Source of the DNA: Nocardiopsaceae bacterium
GTDB lineage: Bacteria > Actinomycetota > Actinomycetes > Streptosporangiales > Streptosporangiaceae
Length of the DNA stretch: 38,815 nucleotides
Assembly (NCBI GenBank): GCA_017354375.1
Contig: JAFMRC010000010.1
Location: 1 to 38,815, forward strand
Direction: 5' to 3'
Under the pieces are notes generated by a model, which ran no database searches, was not told the origin of the DNA, and worked only from the letters and a program-made list of their open reading frames with translations. The translations under genes and the position numbers were made by a program. Positions 30,032 through 38,717 of the stretch are shown in pieces (within the stretch, counting starts at the first letter, position 1; every line of letters starts with the position of its first letter).

Positions 30032-31671
30032 CACTTGCACTCCGCTACGCGGTACGCTCCGACGTCGGTCTCCTCCGCGAGGGGAACGAAGACTCCGCCT
30101 ATGCCGGCCCGCACCTTCTCGCGGTCGCCGACGGCATGGGCGGGCACGCTGCCGGCGAGGTGGCGAGCTCCGCCACTATCACCACGATGGCCGCACTGGA
30201 CACCGATCAGATCGGGGGGGATCTCGCGGGCGCGCTGGCCGACTCCGTCGCCAACGCCAACATGCGGCTGCAAGAACTGATCATCGCCGACCCCGCGACC
30301 GAGGGCATGGGAACCACCCTCACCGCGATCCTGTGGTACGGAGGGCATGCCGCGCTTTGCCACATCGGCGACTCCCGCGCCTACCTGCTACGCGACGGGC
30401 AGTTCTACCAGATCACCCACGACCACTCGCTGGTGCAGTCACTGGTCGACGAGGGCAAGATCACCGAAGAGGACATCCCCACCCACCCGCACCGGTCGCT
30501 GCTTCTGCGGGCACTTGACGGCCGCACCGTCGCCGAGCCGGACCTGTCCGTGCATGAGACCATGCCCGGCGACCGCTACCTGCTGTGCTCCGACGGACTG
30601 TCCGGAGTGGTCACCGAGCAAACGCTGCACCAGACGCTGCGCTCGGTGCCGGACCTGGACAAGGTGACCACGCAGCTCGTCGAACTCGCGATCAAGGGCG
30701 GCGGGCCGGACAACATCACCTGCATCGTGGCCGACGTCATCGAGGTCCAGCCCTCGTCCGCACCGCCCACCCGCATCCCCACGTTCGCGGGGGCGGCGGC
30801 CAACGTCGTGCCCGCCTCCTCCGACACCACGCCCGCCAGCGGCATTCCCGCCGACCTCGGCGGCGTGCCCGGGGGGCCAGGCGGGCCGGAGCGGCCCAGT
30901 TCCCCGGCCACCCGGGCGATGCACCACCTGACGCGCACCAAACCGCAGGCGGCGCTCCCCCCGGACGAGGACGATCCTTCCCGCGCCTGGCAGCAGGACG
31001 GCAACGGCTACCACCCCGGGTACTCCGGGGACGAGGATGCCGACGACTACTCCGGCGGCTTCCCCGCCGACGCCAGGCGGCGCCGTCGCTGGCCGATCGT
31101 CAGCACCGTGCTCGTGCTGCTGGTGCTCGTCGTGGGCGGTGGCCTGTTCGCGGGCTGGCGGTACGTGCAAGGACAGTATTACATCGGCGTCACCGGCGGT
31201 CACGTCGCGATCTTCCGTGGCGTGGACCAGGACGTCGCCGGGATCAGCCTGTCCAGCCTGGTCCACCAGTACCCCCTGAAAGCCGCCCAGCTCGACTCCG
31301 ACAGCAGGGCACAGGTCAGCCAGACGATCTCCTACGGCAGCCTGGCCAGCGCCCAGTCGGTGGCCAGGCACCTGCAGCAGCAGGCCACGCACTGCCAGCA
31401 GGGCTACCAGGCACTGGAGAAGTGGCAGCAGGAAAACCAGCAGTACCAGCGGAAACTCGCCGCTTACAACAAGCTGTCCCCCGCGCAGAAGAAGAAGCAG
31501 CACAAGCCGGCCGCTCCCGCCGCCGAGCCGACCAACCCGGCGTCGGAGCAGTGCGCGCCGTCCACCGCGTTCGGCATCCCGGCGAGTGCGCTGCCCGGCC
31601 AGGCCGGGCAGTCCGGGCAGTCAGGCACGAACCAGAAGTCCTCATCCCCTCCCCCCCGGAAGCCGGCGTGA
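30028..31671 (+). CDS. pstP: PP2C-type Ser/Thr phosphatase PstP
   Basis: 547 residues. The PP2C domain (1-240) has the metal-binding motifs RSDVGLLREGNEDSAY, VADGMGGHAAGEVASS, HIGDSRAYLLRDG, LLCSDGLSG and GGGPDNITCIVADV. A disordered Pro/Gly linker then leads to GDEDADDYSGG and the basic RRRRRWPIV. One membrane helix follows at about 356-378 and then a Gln-rich extracytoplasmic domain. It dephosphorylates PknA and PknB and their substrates. It overlaps rodA by GTGA, so translation is coupled. Confidence 0.95.
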   Translation: MTLALRYAVRSDVGLLREGNEDSAYAGPHLLAVADGMGGHAAGEVASSATITTMAALDTDQIGGDLAGALADSVANANMRLQELIIADPATEGMGTTLTAILWYGGHAALCHIGDSRAYLLRDGQFYQITHDHSLVQSLVDEGKITEEDIPTHPHRSLLLRALDGRTVAEPDLSVHETMPGDRYLLCSDGLSGVVTEQTLHQTLRSVPDLDKVTTQLVELAIKGGGPDNITCIVADVIEVQPSSAPPTRIPTFAGAAANVVPASSDTTPASGIPADLGGVPGGPGGPERPSSPATRAMHHLTRTKPQAALPPDEDDPSRAWQQDGNGYHPGYSGDEDADDYSGGFPADARRRRRWPIVSTVLVLLVLVVGGGLFAGWRYVQGQYYIGVTGGHVAIFRGVDQDVAGISLSSLVHQYPLKAAQLDSDSRAQVSQTISYGSLASAQSVARHLQQQATHCQQGYQALEKWQQENQQYQRKLAAYNKLSPAQKKKQHKPAAPAAEPTNPASEQCAPSTAFGIPASALPGQAGQSGQSGTNQKSSSPPPRKPA

Positions 31672-33125
31672 GCAGCGTAGCCGCGCCAGCTGAACCCCTG
31701 GGCGGCCAGCCGGATCCTCCGGCCGGCGAGGAAGTCGTGCCCGGGCGGCGCCGCGCCGAGCTCCAGCTGATCGCGCTCGCGATCGGCGTGGTGGCGTTCG
31801 CGTTCGTCAACGTGGGGCTCAGCCTCAGGGGATCGGCCGTGAGCACGATCGGCGGATACATCGTGATGTTCGCCGTGATCACCCTGGTCGCGCACCTGGC
31901 GGTGCGGCGCTGGGCGCCGTATGCCGACCCGCTGCTGGTCCCGCTGGCCGCGCTGCTGAACGGCCTCGGCATCGTGATGATCTACCGGCTGCACGAGGCG
32001 GGCCGTAACGGCAACCCCAGCGCGAACGGCAGCCCGATCAGCACCCTGGCCTCGGACGCGGTGACCATGCAGATCCTCTACACCGTGATCGGCATCGGGT
32101 GCTTCATCGCGTTCCTCATCTTCTTCAAGGAACCGCGGGTACTGCAGCGCTACACCTACATCTTCGGCACGATCGGGATCGTGCTGATCGCGCTGCCCGC
32201 GGTGCTTCCCGCCAGCATCAGCGAGGTGCAGGGAGCCAAGATCCAGATCGCGATCCCCGGGCTGGGCAGCATCCAGCCCGAGGAGTTCGCCAAGCTGTTC
32301 CTGGCCGTGTCGTTCTCCGGCTACCTGGTGGTAAAGCGGGACGTGCTGTCGCTGGCGGGCAAGCGAGTGCTCGGCCTGGACCTGCCCCGCGGCCGCGACC
32401 TGGGCCCGATCCTGGCGATGTGGGTGTTCGCGATGCTGCTCCTGGTCTTCGAGAGCGACATCGGCACCAGCTCCGTGTTCATGGGCCTGTTCGTGGCGAT
32501 GATCTACATCGCCACGAACAGGACCAGCTGGCTGCTGCTGGGGTTCGGCATGTTCGTGGCCGGCGCGCTGATCGCGGGCTCCGTGATCGCGCACGTCACC
32601 GAGCGGTTCGATATCTGGCTGCACCCGTTCAGCCCGCAGAACATCAACGGCAACGCCTACCAGCTGGTGCAGGGACTGTACGGGATGGGGAACGGCGGCG
32701 TGCTCGGCCGCGGGCTCGGCGGCGGGCAGCCGTTCTGGACCCCGCTGGTGCAGAGCGACCTGATCTTCACCGCGTTCGGCGAGGAACTCGGGCTGACCGG
32801 CGTGATGGCGCTGCTGCTCATCTACGGCCTGATCGTGCAGCGCGGCCTGCGCACCGCGGTCATGATCAAGGATCCGTTCTCGAAGCTGCTGGCGGGCGGC
32901 CTGTCGTTCATGCTCGCGCTGCAGATCTTCGTGATCGTCGGGGGGGTGACCCGGCTCATCCCGCTCACCGGCATCACCACGCCGTGGCTGTCCCAGGGCG
33001 GCTCCAGCCTGATCGCGAGCTGGATCATGGTCGCCATCCTGATCCGGCTCAGCGACACCGCCAGGCGCCCGGCGCCGAAACCGATCCAAGACGAGGGACT
33101 GACGCAGGTGGTGTCGCTGAAGTGA
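31668..33125 (+). CDS. rodA: SEDS-family peptidoglycan glycosyltransferase (RodA/FtsW)
   Basis: 485 residues from GTG 31668, which overlaps the pstP stop as GTGA. About 12 membrane helices; the conserved SEDS motifs include GLGSIQPEEFAKLF, FESDIGTSSVFMGLF, GLYGMGNGGVLGRGLGGG, DLIFTAFGEELGL and the C-terminal GITTPWLSQGGSSLIASW. It polymerises lipid II with the partner class B penicillin-binding protein encoded next. This is the elongation-type rodA by position in the fhaA-pknB cluster. Confidence 0.95.
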   Translation: MSSVAAPAEPLGGQPDPPAGEEVVPGRRRAELQLIALAIGVVAFAFVNVGLSLRGSAVSTIGGYIVMFAVITLVAHLAVRRWAPYADPLLVPLAALLNGLGIVMIYRLHEAGRNGNPSANGSPISTLASDAVTMQILYTVIGIGCFIAFLIFFKEPRVLQRYTYIFGTIGIVLIALPAVLPASISEVQGAKIQIAIPGLGSIQPEEFAKLFLAVSFSGYLVVKRDVLSLAGKRVLGLDLPRGRDLGPILAMWVFAMLLLVFESDIGTSSVFMGLFVAMIYIATNRTSWLLLGFGMFVAGALIAGSVIAHVTERFDIWLHPFSPQNINGNAYQLVQGLYGMGNGGVLGRGLGGGQPFWTPLVQSDLIFTAFGEELGLTGVMALLLIYGLIVQRGLRTAVMIKDPFSKLLAGGLSFMLALQIFVIVGGVTRLIPLTGITTPWLSQGGSSLIASWIMVAILIRLSDTARRPAPKPIQDEGLTQVVSLK

Positions 33126-34636
33126 ACCATGCGCTGAAGAGGATCTCGCTCGCGATCCTGGCGATGTTCCTGCTCTTGCTGATCAACACGAACTACCTGC
33201 AGGCGTTCGAGGCGACCAGCCTCGCCTCGAAGCCGTACAACGGGCGTGCCCTGTCCGAGAGCAACCAGACCGAGCGCGGCAACATCGAGACGTCGGACGG
33301 CGTGCTGGTCGCGGGGTCGAAGCCATCCGCCAAGCCCGGCGACTTCTACAAGTACCAGCGCTACTACACCAACGGGCCGACATACGCGCCGGTCACCGGG
33401 TACGACACGCTGTACAGCGCGAGCGGCGTGGAGCAGGCGGAGGACGGGCTGCTGTCCGGCAGCGGCCAGCAGCTTGCGTTCCGCAACTTCATCGACATGA
33501 TCACGAACAAGGCGCAGAAGGGCGCGACGGTCCAGCTCACGGTCAACTCGAAGGCCCAGCAGGCCGCCTACGAGGGCCTGCAGAACGTCTTGCAGGGAAC
33601 GGGCCACATCGGTGGCGTGGTCGCCCTCGACCCCAGCACCGGCAAGATCCTGGCGATGGCCTCCTACCCGAGCTACAACCCGAACGTGCTGGCCACCCAC
33701 AACGGCAACCAGCTGAACAAGGCCGACAAGCACCTGATCGGCGAGAACCCGAGCCCGCTGACCAACAACGCGACGGAGTCCCTCCTCCCGCCGGGCTCCA
33801 CGTTCAAGATCATCACCAGCTCCGCGTGGTTCAGCCAGGATTCCAGCCGGAACCCCAGCAGCGAGGTGTACTCCCCGCAGGTGCTCACCCTGCCGCAGAC
33901 CTCCAACACGCTGCACAACGACGCCAACGAAATCTGCGGCTCGGCCGGAACCAACGGGAAGACGACGATCGAGTACGCGTTCGCCCAGTCCTGCGACACC
34001 ACGTTCGGCGACCTGGGCATGACCCTCGGCGGCTCGGCGCTGAGCGCCATGGCCAGCAAGTACGGGATGAACAAGCAGCTGAACATCCCCGGCGCCACCT
34101 CGGCGACCAGCTCGTACGTCCTCCCGAACAGCCTGCCGCTGACCGCGTTCTCCGCGATCGGGCAGTACGACGACACCGTCACCCCGCTGCAGGAGGCGAT
34201 GCTCGCGTCGGCGGTCGCCAACAACGGCACGCTGATGAAGCCGTACCTGGTGCAGAAGGCGATCGCCTCCGACCTGTCGACGGTCGCCTCCACCCAGCCG
34301 AGCGTGCTGAGCCACCCGGTCTCCCCGAAGGTCGCCAGTTACCTGCAGCAGATGATGACCGCCGCCGTGCAGCAGCCCGAGGGCACCTCCTACCAGTACA
34401 ACGCCGCCAACGAGGGCGGGCTGGAGATCGCCGGCAAGACCGGCACTGCGCAGAACCAGCTGAACGGGACAAGCGCCTCGCCCGACGCGGTGTACACCGC
34501 GTACGCCCCGGCGAACGGCACCCCGAAGATCGCTGTCGGCGTCATGATCCAGGGCGGTGGTTACGGTGCCACCGGGGCCGCGCCGATCGCGGTGAACGTG
34601 ATCAAGGCATACCTAGCGGCGGTGGGTCAAGGGTGA
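33122..34636 (+). CDS. pbpA: Class B penicillin-binding protein PbpA
   Basis: 504 residues from GTG 33122 (GTGA overlap with rodA). A short cytosolic tail and one membrane anchor (LAILAMFLLLLIN) come first. The N-terminal pedestal and the transpeptidase domain follow. The active-site SxxK is in LLPPGSTFKIITS and KTG is in EIAGKTGTAQ. The second motif, usually SxN, reads QSCDTTFGD, so Asn appears to be Asp. It cross-links peptidoglycan made by RodA. The gene overlaps pknA by GTGA, consistent with control by the kinases. Confidence 0.95.
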   Translation: MNHALKRISLAILAMFLLLLINTNYLQAFEATSLASKPYNGRALSESNQTERGNIETSDGVLVAGSKPSAKPGDFYKYQRYYTNGPTYAPVTGYDTLYSASGVEQAEDGLLSGSGQQLAFRNFIDMITNKAQKGATVQLTVNSKAQQAAYEGLQNVLQGTGHIGGVVALDPSTGKILAMASYPSYNPNVLATHNGNQLNKADKHLIGENPSPLTNNATESLLPPGSTFKIITSSAWFSQDSSRNPSSEVYSPQVLTLPQTSNTLHNDANEICGSAGTNGKTTIEYAFAQSCDTTFGDLGMTLGGSALSAMASKYGMNKQLNIPGATSATSSYVLPNSLPLTAFSAIGQYDDTVTPLQEAMLASAVANNGTLMKPYLVQKAIASDLSTVASTQPSVLSHPVSPKVASYLQQMMTAAVQQPEGTSYQYNAANEGGLEIAGKTGTAQNQLNGTSASPDAVYTAYAPANGTPKIAVGVMIQGGGYGATGAAPIAVNVIKAYLAAVGQG

Positions 34637-36132
34637 ACAACTACCTCCTCGACGGCCGCTACCGCCTGATAGAGCAGATCGCCGCAGGCGGCATGGGCGA
34701 GGTCTGGCAGGGCACCGACGAGATGCTCGGCCGCCCGGTCGCCGTCAAGCTGCTGCACGCCAACCACGCGGGCGACGAGCAGTTCCGCGCCAGGTTCCGG
34801 GCCGAGGCCCGCTACGCCGGCTCGCTGTCCCACCCGGGCATCGCGCGGGTCTTCGACTACGGCGAGCACAGCCCGCTCGGTGGCCCGTACCTGGTGATGG
34901 AGCTGGTCAACGGCGAGCCCCTGTCCGCGATCCTGGAACGGATGGGACGCCTCGGCGCGGATACCGTGCTCGATATCGTCGCGCAGGCGGCCCGCGCGCT
35001 GGACATCGCGCATCAGGCGGGCATCGTGCACCGGGACATCAAGCCCGGCAACCTGCTGATCATGGCGGATGGCACGACCAAGATCACCGACTTCGGGATC
35101 GCGAAGGCCCGGTCCGAGCGCGAGGCGCACCTCACCGCGACGGGGATCGTGATGGGCACAGCGATGTACGTGTCGCCGGAGCAGGCGACCGGGTCGCAGC
35201 TGACCGGCTCATCTGACGTCTACTCTCTCGGCGTCGTCGCCTACGAGTGCCTGGCCGGCCGGCCCCCGTTCGTCGCCGAGGCGCCGCTGGCCATCGCCAT
35301 CATGCACAAGCACGACCCGGTGCCGCCGCTGCCGTCGGACGTGCCTCCGCAGGTCTGTGACCTGGTGTTGTCGATGCTCGCCAAGACCCCGGACGGCCGT
35401 CCTCGCGACGCCGCTCAACTCGCCGACCAGGCCGAGCGGTTGCTGCAGGCGCGCTCCGCGGCCGGGGACGGGATGGCCAGCACCGGGGACCTGCCCGTGG
35501 TCCCGGACTTCCCGCAGGGAGACTACCCGACCCAGCTCGACGAGTCGGACTACACTCGCCCGCTGTCCGGCCCGCACAGCACCGAGTTGCTGGACAGCCC
35601 CTACGGCGGATACGACGACTACGACTCCTACGACGACGGCTATGGCGCCTACGATCCGTACGATGACCCTTACGACGAGGACGATTATCCCGAACGGATG
35701 GGGGCGCCTGGAAAGCGTCGATTCCGCCTGGCGGCGGTAGCCGGCGTCGGGGCGGCGGTGTGCGGGGTGGCCGTGGCCGCACTGATGATGAACTCGGGCC
35801 AGGGCGCCACGCAGCAAACCGGGAACTCCCACAAGGTGGGGCCGTCGGCGAGCGTCGTCATGCCAGGCGCGACCTCGCACACGAGGCATGACCGGCCCGC
35901 GCCGAAAAGCACTAATGTAAAGACGGCACCGTCGACGTCGACATCGACATCGCCGCCCAAGAAGAAGAGCGAGGGCAAGCAGCCTCCGGCGCCAACTCGG
36001 CACGCGACGCCGACCTCGGCGCCGACGAGCTCGAAGCCGACGGCCCCGCCCACGCGGAAGTCACCCAAGCCGAGGAAGACTTCGCCGAAGCCGATATTGC
36101 CGCTAGGCGGGACACCGACGGGCGGGGGATAA
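34633..36132 (+). CDS. pknA: Ser/Thr protein kinase PknA
   Basis: 499 residues from GTG 34633 (GTGA overlap with pbpA). The kinase domain (9-270) has AAGGMGEVWQ, VAVKLL, the catalytic loop VHRDIKPGN, DFGIAKA, and the activation segment TATGIVMGTAMYVSPEQ. A juxtamembrane segment is extremely rich in Asp and Tyr (about 319-355, for example YDDYDSYDDGYGAYDPYDD). One membrane helix follows (about 363-383), then a Lys/Pro/Thr-rich extracytoplasmic tail without PASTA repeats. It phosphorylates division and wall-synthesis proteins. Position before pknB fits pknA. Confidence 0.95.
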   Translation: MNNYLLDGRYRLIEQIAAGGMGEVWQGTDEMLGRPVAVKLLHANHAGDEQFRARFRAEARYAGSLSHPGIARVFDYGEHSPLGGPYLVMELVNGEPLSAILERMGRLGADTVLDIVAQAARALDIAHQAGIVHRDIKPGNLLIMADGTTKITDFGIAKARSEREAHLTATGIVMGTAMYVSPEQATGSQLTGSSDVYSLGVVAYECLAGRPPFVAEAPLAIAIMHKHDPVPPLPSDVPPQVCDLVLSMLAKTPDGRPRDAAQLADQAERLLQARSAAGDGMASTGDLPVVPDFPQGDYPTQLDESDYTRPLSGPHSTELLDSPYGGYDDYDSYDDGYGAYDPYDDPYDEDDYPERMGAPGKRRFRLAAVAGVGAAVCGVAVAALMMNSGQGATQQTGNSHKVGPSASVVMPGATSHTRHDRPAPKSTNVKTAPSTSTSTSPPKKKSEGKQPPAPTRHATPTSAPTSSKPTAPPTRKSPKPRKTSPKPILPLGGTPTGGG

Positions 36133-36160
36133 TGTCAATAATGCGGGATGGTTTGGAAAA

Positions 36161-37981
36161 GTGCGAGACGTGACACAGCCCGGGCTGCTCGGTGACAGAT
36201 ACGAGCTGGAAGGCGTCGTCGGCCGCGGCGGTATGGCAGAGGTCTACCGCGCGCGGGACGTCAGGCTTGACCGCGTAGTGGCCATCAAGACGCTACGGGC
36301 CGACCTCGCACAGGATCAGACCTTCCAGGCCCGGTTCCGCCGCGAGGCGCAGTCGGCGGCGTCGCTGAACCACCCGTCGATCGTCGCGGTGTACGACACC
36401 GGCGAGGACACCTCGACCGGCGTGCCCGTGCCGTACATCGTGATGGAATTCGTAGACGGCCAGACCGTGCGGGACATGATGATCGAGGGCCACCGGCTGA
36501 TGCCGGAACGCGCGCTGGAGATCATCGGCGGGGTACTCCGGGCGCTCGAGTACAGCCACCAGGCGGGCATCGTGCACCGGGACATCAAGCCCGGGAACGT
36601 GATGGTCACCCGGAACAACGACGTGAAGGTGATGGACTTCGGCATCGCCCGCGCGATGAACGACTCCCAGGCCACGATGACGCAGACCGCGCAGGTGATA
36701 GGCACCGCGCAGTACCTGTCGCCGGAGCAGGCCAGGGGCGAGCGGGTGGACGCGCGCAGCGACCTGTACTCCACCGGCTGCCTGATGTACGAGTTGCTGA
36801 CCGGACGGCCGCCATTCCAGGGCGATTCGCCGGTGGCGATCGCCTACCAGCACGTGCGGGAGAACCCGGTGCCGCCGACCCAGCTCGATCCGGAGCTGCC
36901 CTCGTGGGCGGACCCGATCGTGCTCAGGGCGATGGCCAAGTCGCCGGACGACCGCTACCAGTCCGCGGCCGAGATGGCGACCGACGTCCAGCGCGCGGCC
37001 TCCGGCATGCAGGTCAGCGCCATGCCGGCGCCGGCCACCCGGATGGACTACTACGGCGGCGGTTACCAGGAGGCCACCCAGACCGCTTCCATCCCGCCAT
37101 ACCAGCAGGGCGGGTACGACGACTACGACTACGGCGACTACGGTCAGCAGAGCGGCAAGCGGCGCTGGGTGCCGTGGCTGATCGGGGCGCTCGTCGTGGT
37201 GGCCGCGATCGCGGTGGCCGCGATGATGCTGCTCAACAGCGGCGGAGGCGTCTCCGTGCCCATGGTGGACGGCTTGTCCCAGGCCAAGGCCGTGCAGAAG
37301 CTCAAGGCCGCGGGCTTCAAGCCGTCCGTCACCGGGAAGACCAGCTCGTCGGTCGCCAAGGGTGACGTCATCGACACCAAGCCGGCCAACGGGAACACCG
37401 TTCCCAAGGGCAGTAAGGTCACGGTCTTCGTGTCCGAGGGCAGGGCCAAGGTTCCCGTCCCGCAGATCCGGCAGGGGGAGCCCCTGAGCACGGCGGAGGC
37501 GGCGCTCACCAAGGCCGGGCTGCAGCCCCTGGTAGAGCAGGATTCCTCGTCGACCCAGGCCAAGGGGACCATCGACCACATCTCCCCGGGGTCCGGCACC
37601 AAGGTCGCGCCGAACTCCTACGTGAAGCTGTACGTCTCCCAGGGCGGCGTCACGGTACAGAGCTTCGTCGGCCAGTCCTCCTCCACCGCGCAACAGCAGC
37701 TACAGGCGGAAGGCCTGCAACCGGAGATCACCTACCAGGCCCCGACGTCCGGGACGTCGTACGGTCCGGGCACGGTCTGGAGCCAGACCCCGTCCTCCGG
37801 TACCGTGCCGATGGGCACCCAGGTCAAGCTCCTCGTCGTGCCGCAGTCCGGGGGTTCCTCGAGCCCGACGCCGACCGGTTCGTCGGCACCCGGCGGCGGC
37901 GGTGGACCGACGAGCCCGTCGTCCCCGTCACCGCCGCCCATAACCGGGTCGGCGCCCGCCAACGGGCCCAACAGCCCGTAA
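36161..37981 (+). CDS. pknB: Ser/Thr protein kinase PknB with three PASTA repeats
   Basis: 606 residues from GTG 36161 (GGAAAA upstream; GTG 36170 is possible). The kinase domain has GRGGMAEVYRA, VAIKTL, VHRDIKPGN, DFGIARA and the activation-loop TMTQTAQVIGTAQYLSPEQ with the two conserved Thr. A cytosolic linker has GGYDDYDYGDYG before the basic KRRW and the membrane helix (about 340-362). Three PASTA domains follow (VPMVDGLSQAKAVQKLKAAG, VPQIRQGEPLSTAEAALTKAG, VQSFVGQSSSTAQQQLQAEG), then a Pro/Ser tail. PASTA repeats sense muropeptides or lipid II. Mycobacterial PknB has four. A GATAAT at 36128-36133 could be an internal promoter. Confidence 0.95.
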   Translation: MRDVTQPGLLGDRYELEGVVGRGGMAEVYRARDVRLDRVVAIKTLRADLAQDQTFQARFRREAQSAASLNHPSIVAVYDTGEDTSTGVPVPYIVMEFVDGQTVRDMMIEGHRLMPERALEIIGGVLRALEYSHQAGIVHRDIKPGNVMVTRNNDVKVMDFGIARAMNDSQATMTQTAQVIGTAQYLSPEQARGERVDARSDLYSTGCLMYELLTGRPPFQGDSPVAIAYQHVRENPVPPTQLDPELPSWADPIVLRAMAKSPDDRYQSAAEMATDVQRAASGMQVSAMPAPATRMDYYGGGYQEATQTASIPPYQQGGYDDYDYGDYGQQSGKRRWVPWLIGALVVVAAIAVAAMMLLNSGGGVSVPMVDGLSQAKAVQKLKAAGFKPSVTGKTSSSVAKGDVIDTKPANGNTVPKGSKVTVFVSEGRAKVPVPQIRQGEPLSTAEAALTKAGLQPLVEQDSSSTQAKGTIDHISPGSGTKVAPNSYVKLYVSQGGVTVQSFVGQSSSTAQQQLQAEGLQPEITYQAPTSGTSYGPGTVWSQTPSSGTVPMGTQVKLLVVPQSGGSSSPTPTGSSAPGGGGGPTSPSSPSPPPITGSAPANGPNSP

Positions 37982-38022
37982 CGTACCGAGCAGCCCGTCC
38001 AGTACCGAGCAGGAGGTTCGCG

Positions 38023-38274
38023 GTGCCCAAGTCCCGCGTCCGGAAGAAGTCGGTTTACACGCCGCCGCCGACGCGATCGCCGAGGAAGAAGGTTAGCCCG
38101 CCGTGGCTCGCCCCCGCGATGCTCACCTGCCTTGTGCTCGGCCTGGTCTGGATCGCCCTGTACTACGTCACCAACGGCGGCCCGTCCTGGCTCGCCTCCC
38201 TGGGCGGCTGGAACCTAGTCTGCGGCTTCGGCCTCATCGTCGCTGGCGTCATCTTGTCAACCCAATGGCGTTAG
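38023..38274 (+). CDS. crgA: Cell division protein CrgA
   Basis: 83 residues from GTG 38023, with AGGAGG upstream. A basic N-terminus (PKSRVRKKSVYTPPP) precedes two membrane helices (WLAPAMLTCLVLGLVWIALY and NLVCGFGLIVAGVILS) and a short TQWR end, as in the CrgA/UPF0233 family. It interacts with FtsZ, FtsI and FtsQ at the septum. It follows pknB directly after 41 bp; trpG, often found between them, is absent. The stop TAG lies within a large palindrome. Confidence 0.95.
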   Translation: MPKSRVRKKSVYTPPPTRSPRKKVSPPWLAPAMLTCLVLGLVWIALYYVTNGGPSWLASLGGWNLVCGFGLIVAGVILSTQWR

Positions 38275-38318
38275 CGGCCGATGGCAAAAACCGCCATCTT
38301 ATCGGCCGCACGCCATTG
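38263..38318 (+). terminator. 56-bp near-perfect palindrome across the crgA stop
   Basis: CAATGGCGT (38263-38271) pairs with ACGCCATTG (38310-38318), and GCGGCCGAT (38274-38282) with ATCGGCCGC (38301-38309), with a 2-nt TA bulge. An alternative small stem, GATGGC/GCCATC, lies within. There is no T run, but it is very stable and probably ends the operon or protects its mRNA. Confidence 0.6.
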
Positions 38319-38335
38319 CCTATCTCCCGGGGGGA

Positions 38336-38352
38336 CGACCCCTTCGGGGTCG
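38336..38352 (+). other. Stable small hairpin
   Basis: CGACCCC-TTC-GGGGTCG forms a 7-bp perfect stem. It is 17 bp past the palindrome. The region 38275-38815 contains no credible gene, only hairpins, dispersed repeats and G/C-rich spacer. Confidence 0.4.
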
Positions 38353-38463
38353 ACCCACAGTGCTTCCCGGGGGACACCCCCGGACCCCCGGACCCCCCGA
38401 TGCGCCCTGACGGGCGCGGCGCTAGTTCGCTCCTCCTCCGCCGCCGCTCCCCCACCCGCCTTT

Positions 38464-38523
38464 AGCGTGCCGAGTGCGCACTTGGGCAACCTCTAACTGG
38501 CCTAAAAGCGCACCTGGCATGCT
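38464..38523 (-). repeat. Dispersed 60-bp repeat, copy B1
   Basis: On the minus strand it starts AGCATGCCAGGTGCGCTTTT and ends GTGCGCACTCGGCACGCT. It belongs to the same family as 11753-12027, in the opposite orientation. The ends are inverted (AGCRTGCC...GGCACGCT). Confidence 0.85.
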
Positions 38524-38561
38524 GAGAAGCGCGGGCGCGTTCCGTCACGCGTGCTCCCTCC

Positions 38562-38621
38562 AACGGGCCGGGTGCGCACTCGGGCTTGCTCTAGCTGGCC
38601 CAAAAGCGCACCTGGCACGTT
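38562..38621 (-). repeat. Dispersed 60-bp repeat, copy B2
   Basis: On the minus strand it starts AACGTGCCAGGTGCGCTTTT, with centre GGGCCAGCTAGAG, and ends GTGCGCACCCGGCCCGTT. Same length as B1 and B3. Confidence 0.85.
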
Positions 38622-38717
38622 AGGCCGGGGTGATCCCCCCGCGCCTCGGTCGCTACCCCGTCGCTTCCCTCCGCGGCCAGCCCCCTCCTCCGCTGTGGCG
38701 GCCAGCTCCTCCTCCCC

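Noticed and set aside
30585-31667. 5' extension of the rodA frame through pstP
   Set aside because: It is out of frame with the clear PP2C gene, and a GTGA overlap start at 31668 explains rodA.
31464-33089. 541-codon minus-strand frame opposite rodA
   Set aside because: Antisense shadow, rich in His/Gln/Arg/Asp, with no recognisable domain.
32822-34315. 497-codon minus-strand frame opposite pbpA
   Set aside because: Antisense shadow of a well-supported penicillin-binding protein gene.
36293-37693. 466-codon minus-strand frame opposite pknB
   Set aside because: Antisense shadow; His/Arg/Val-rich composition without motifs.
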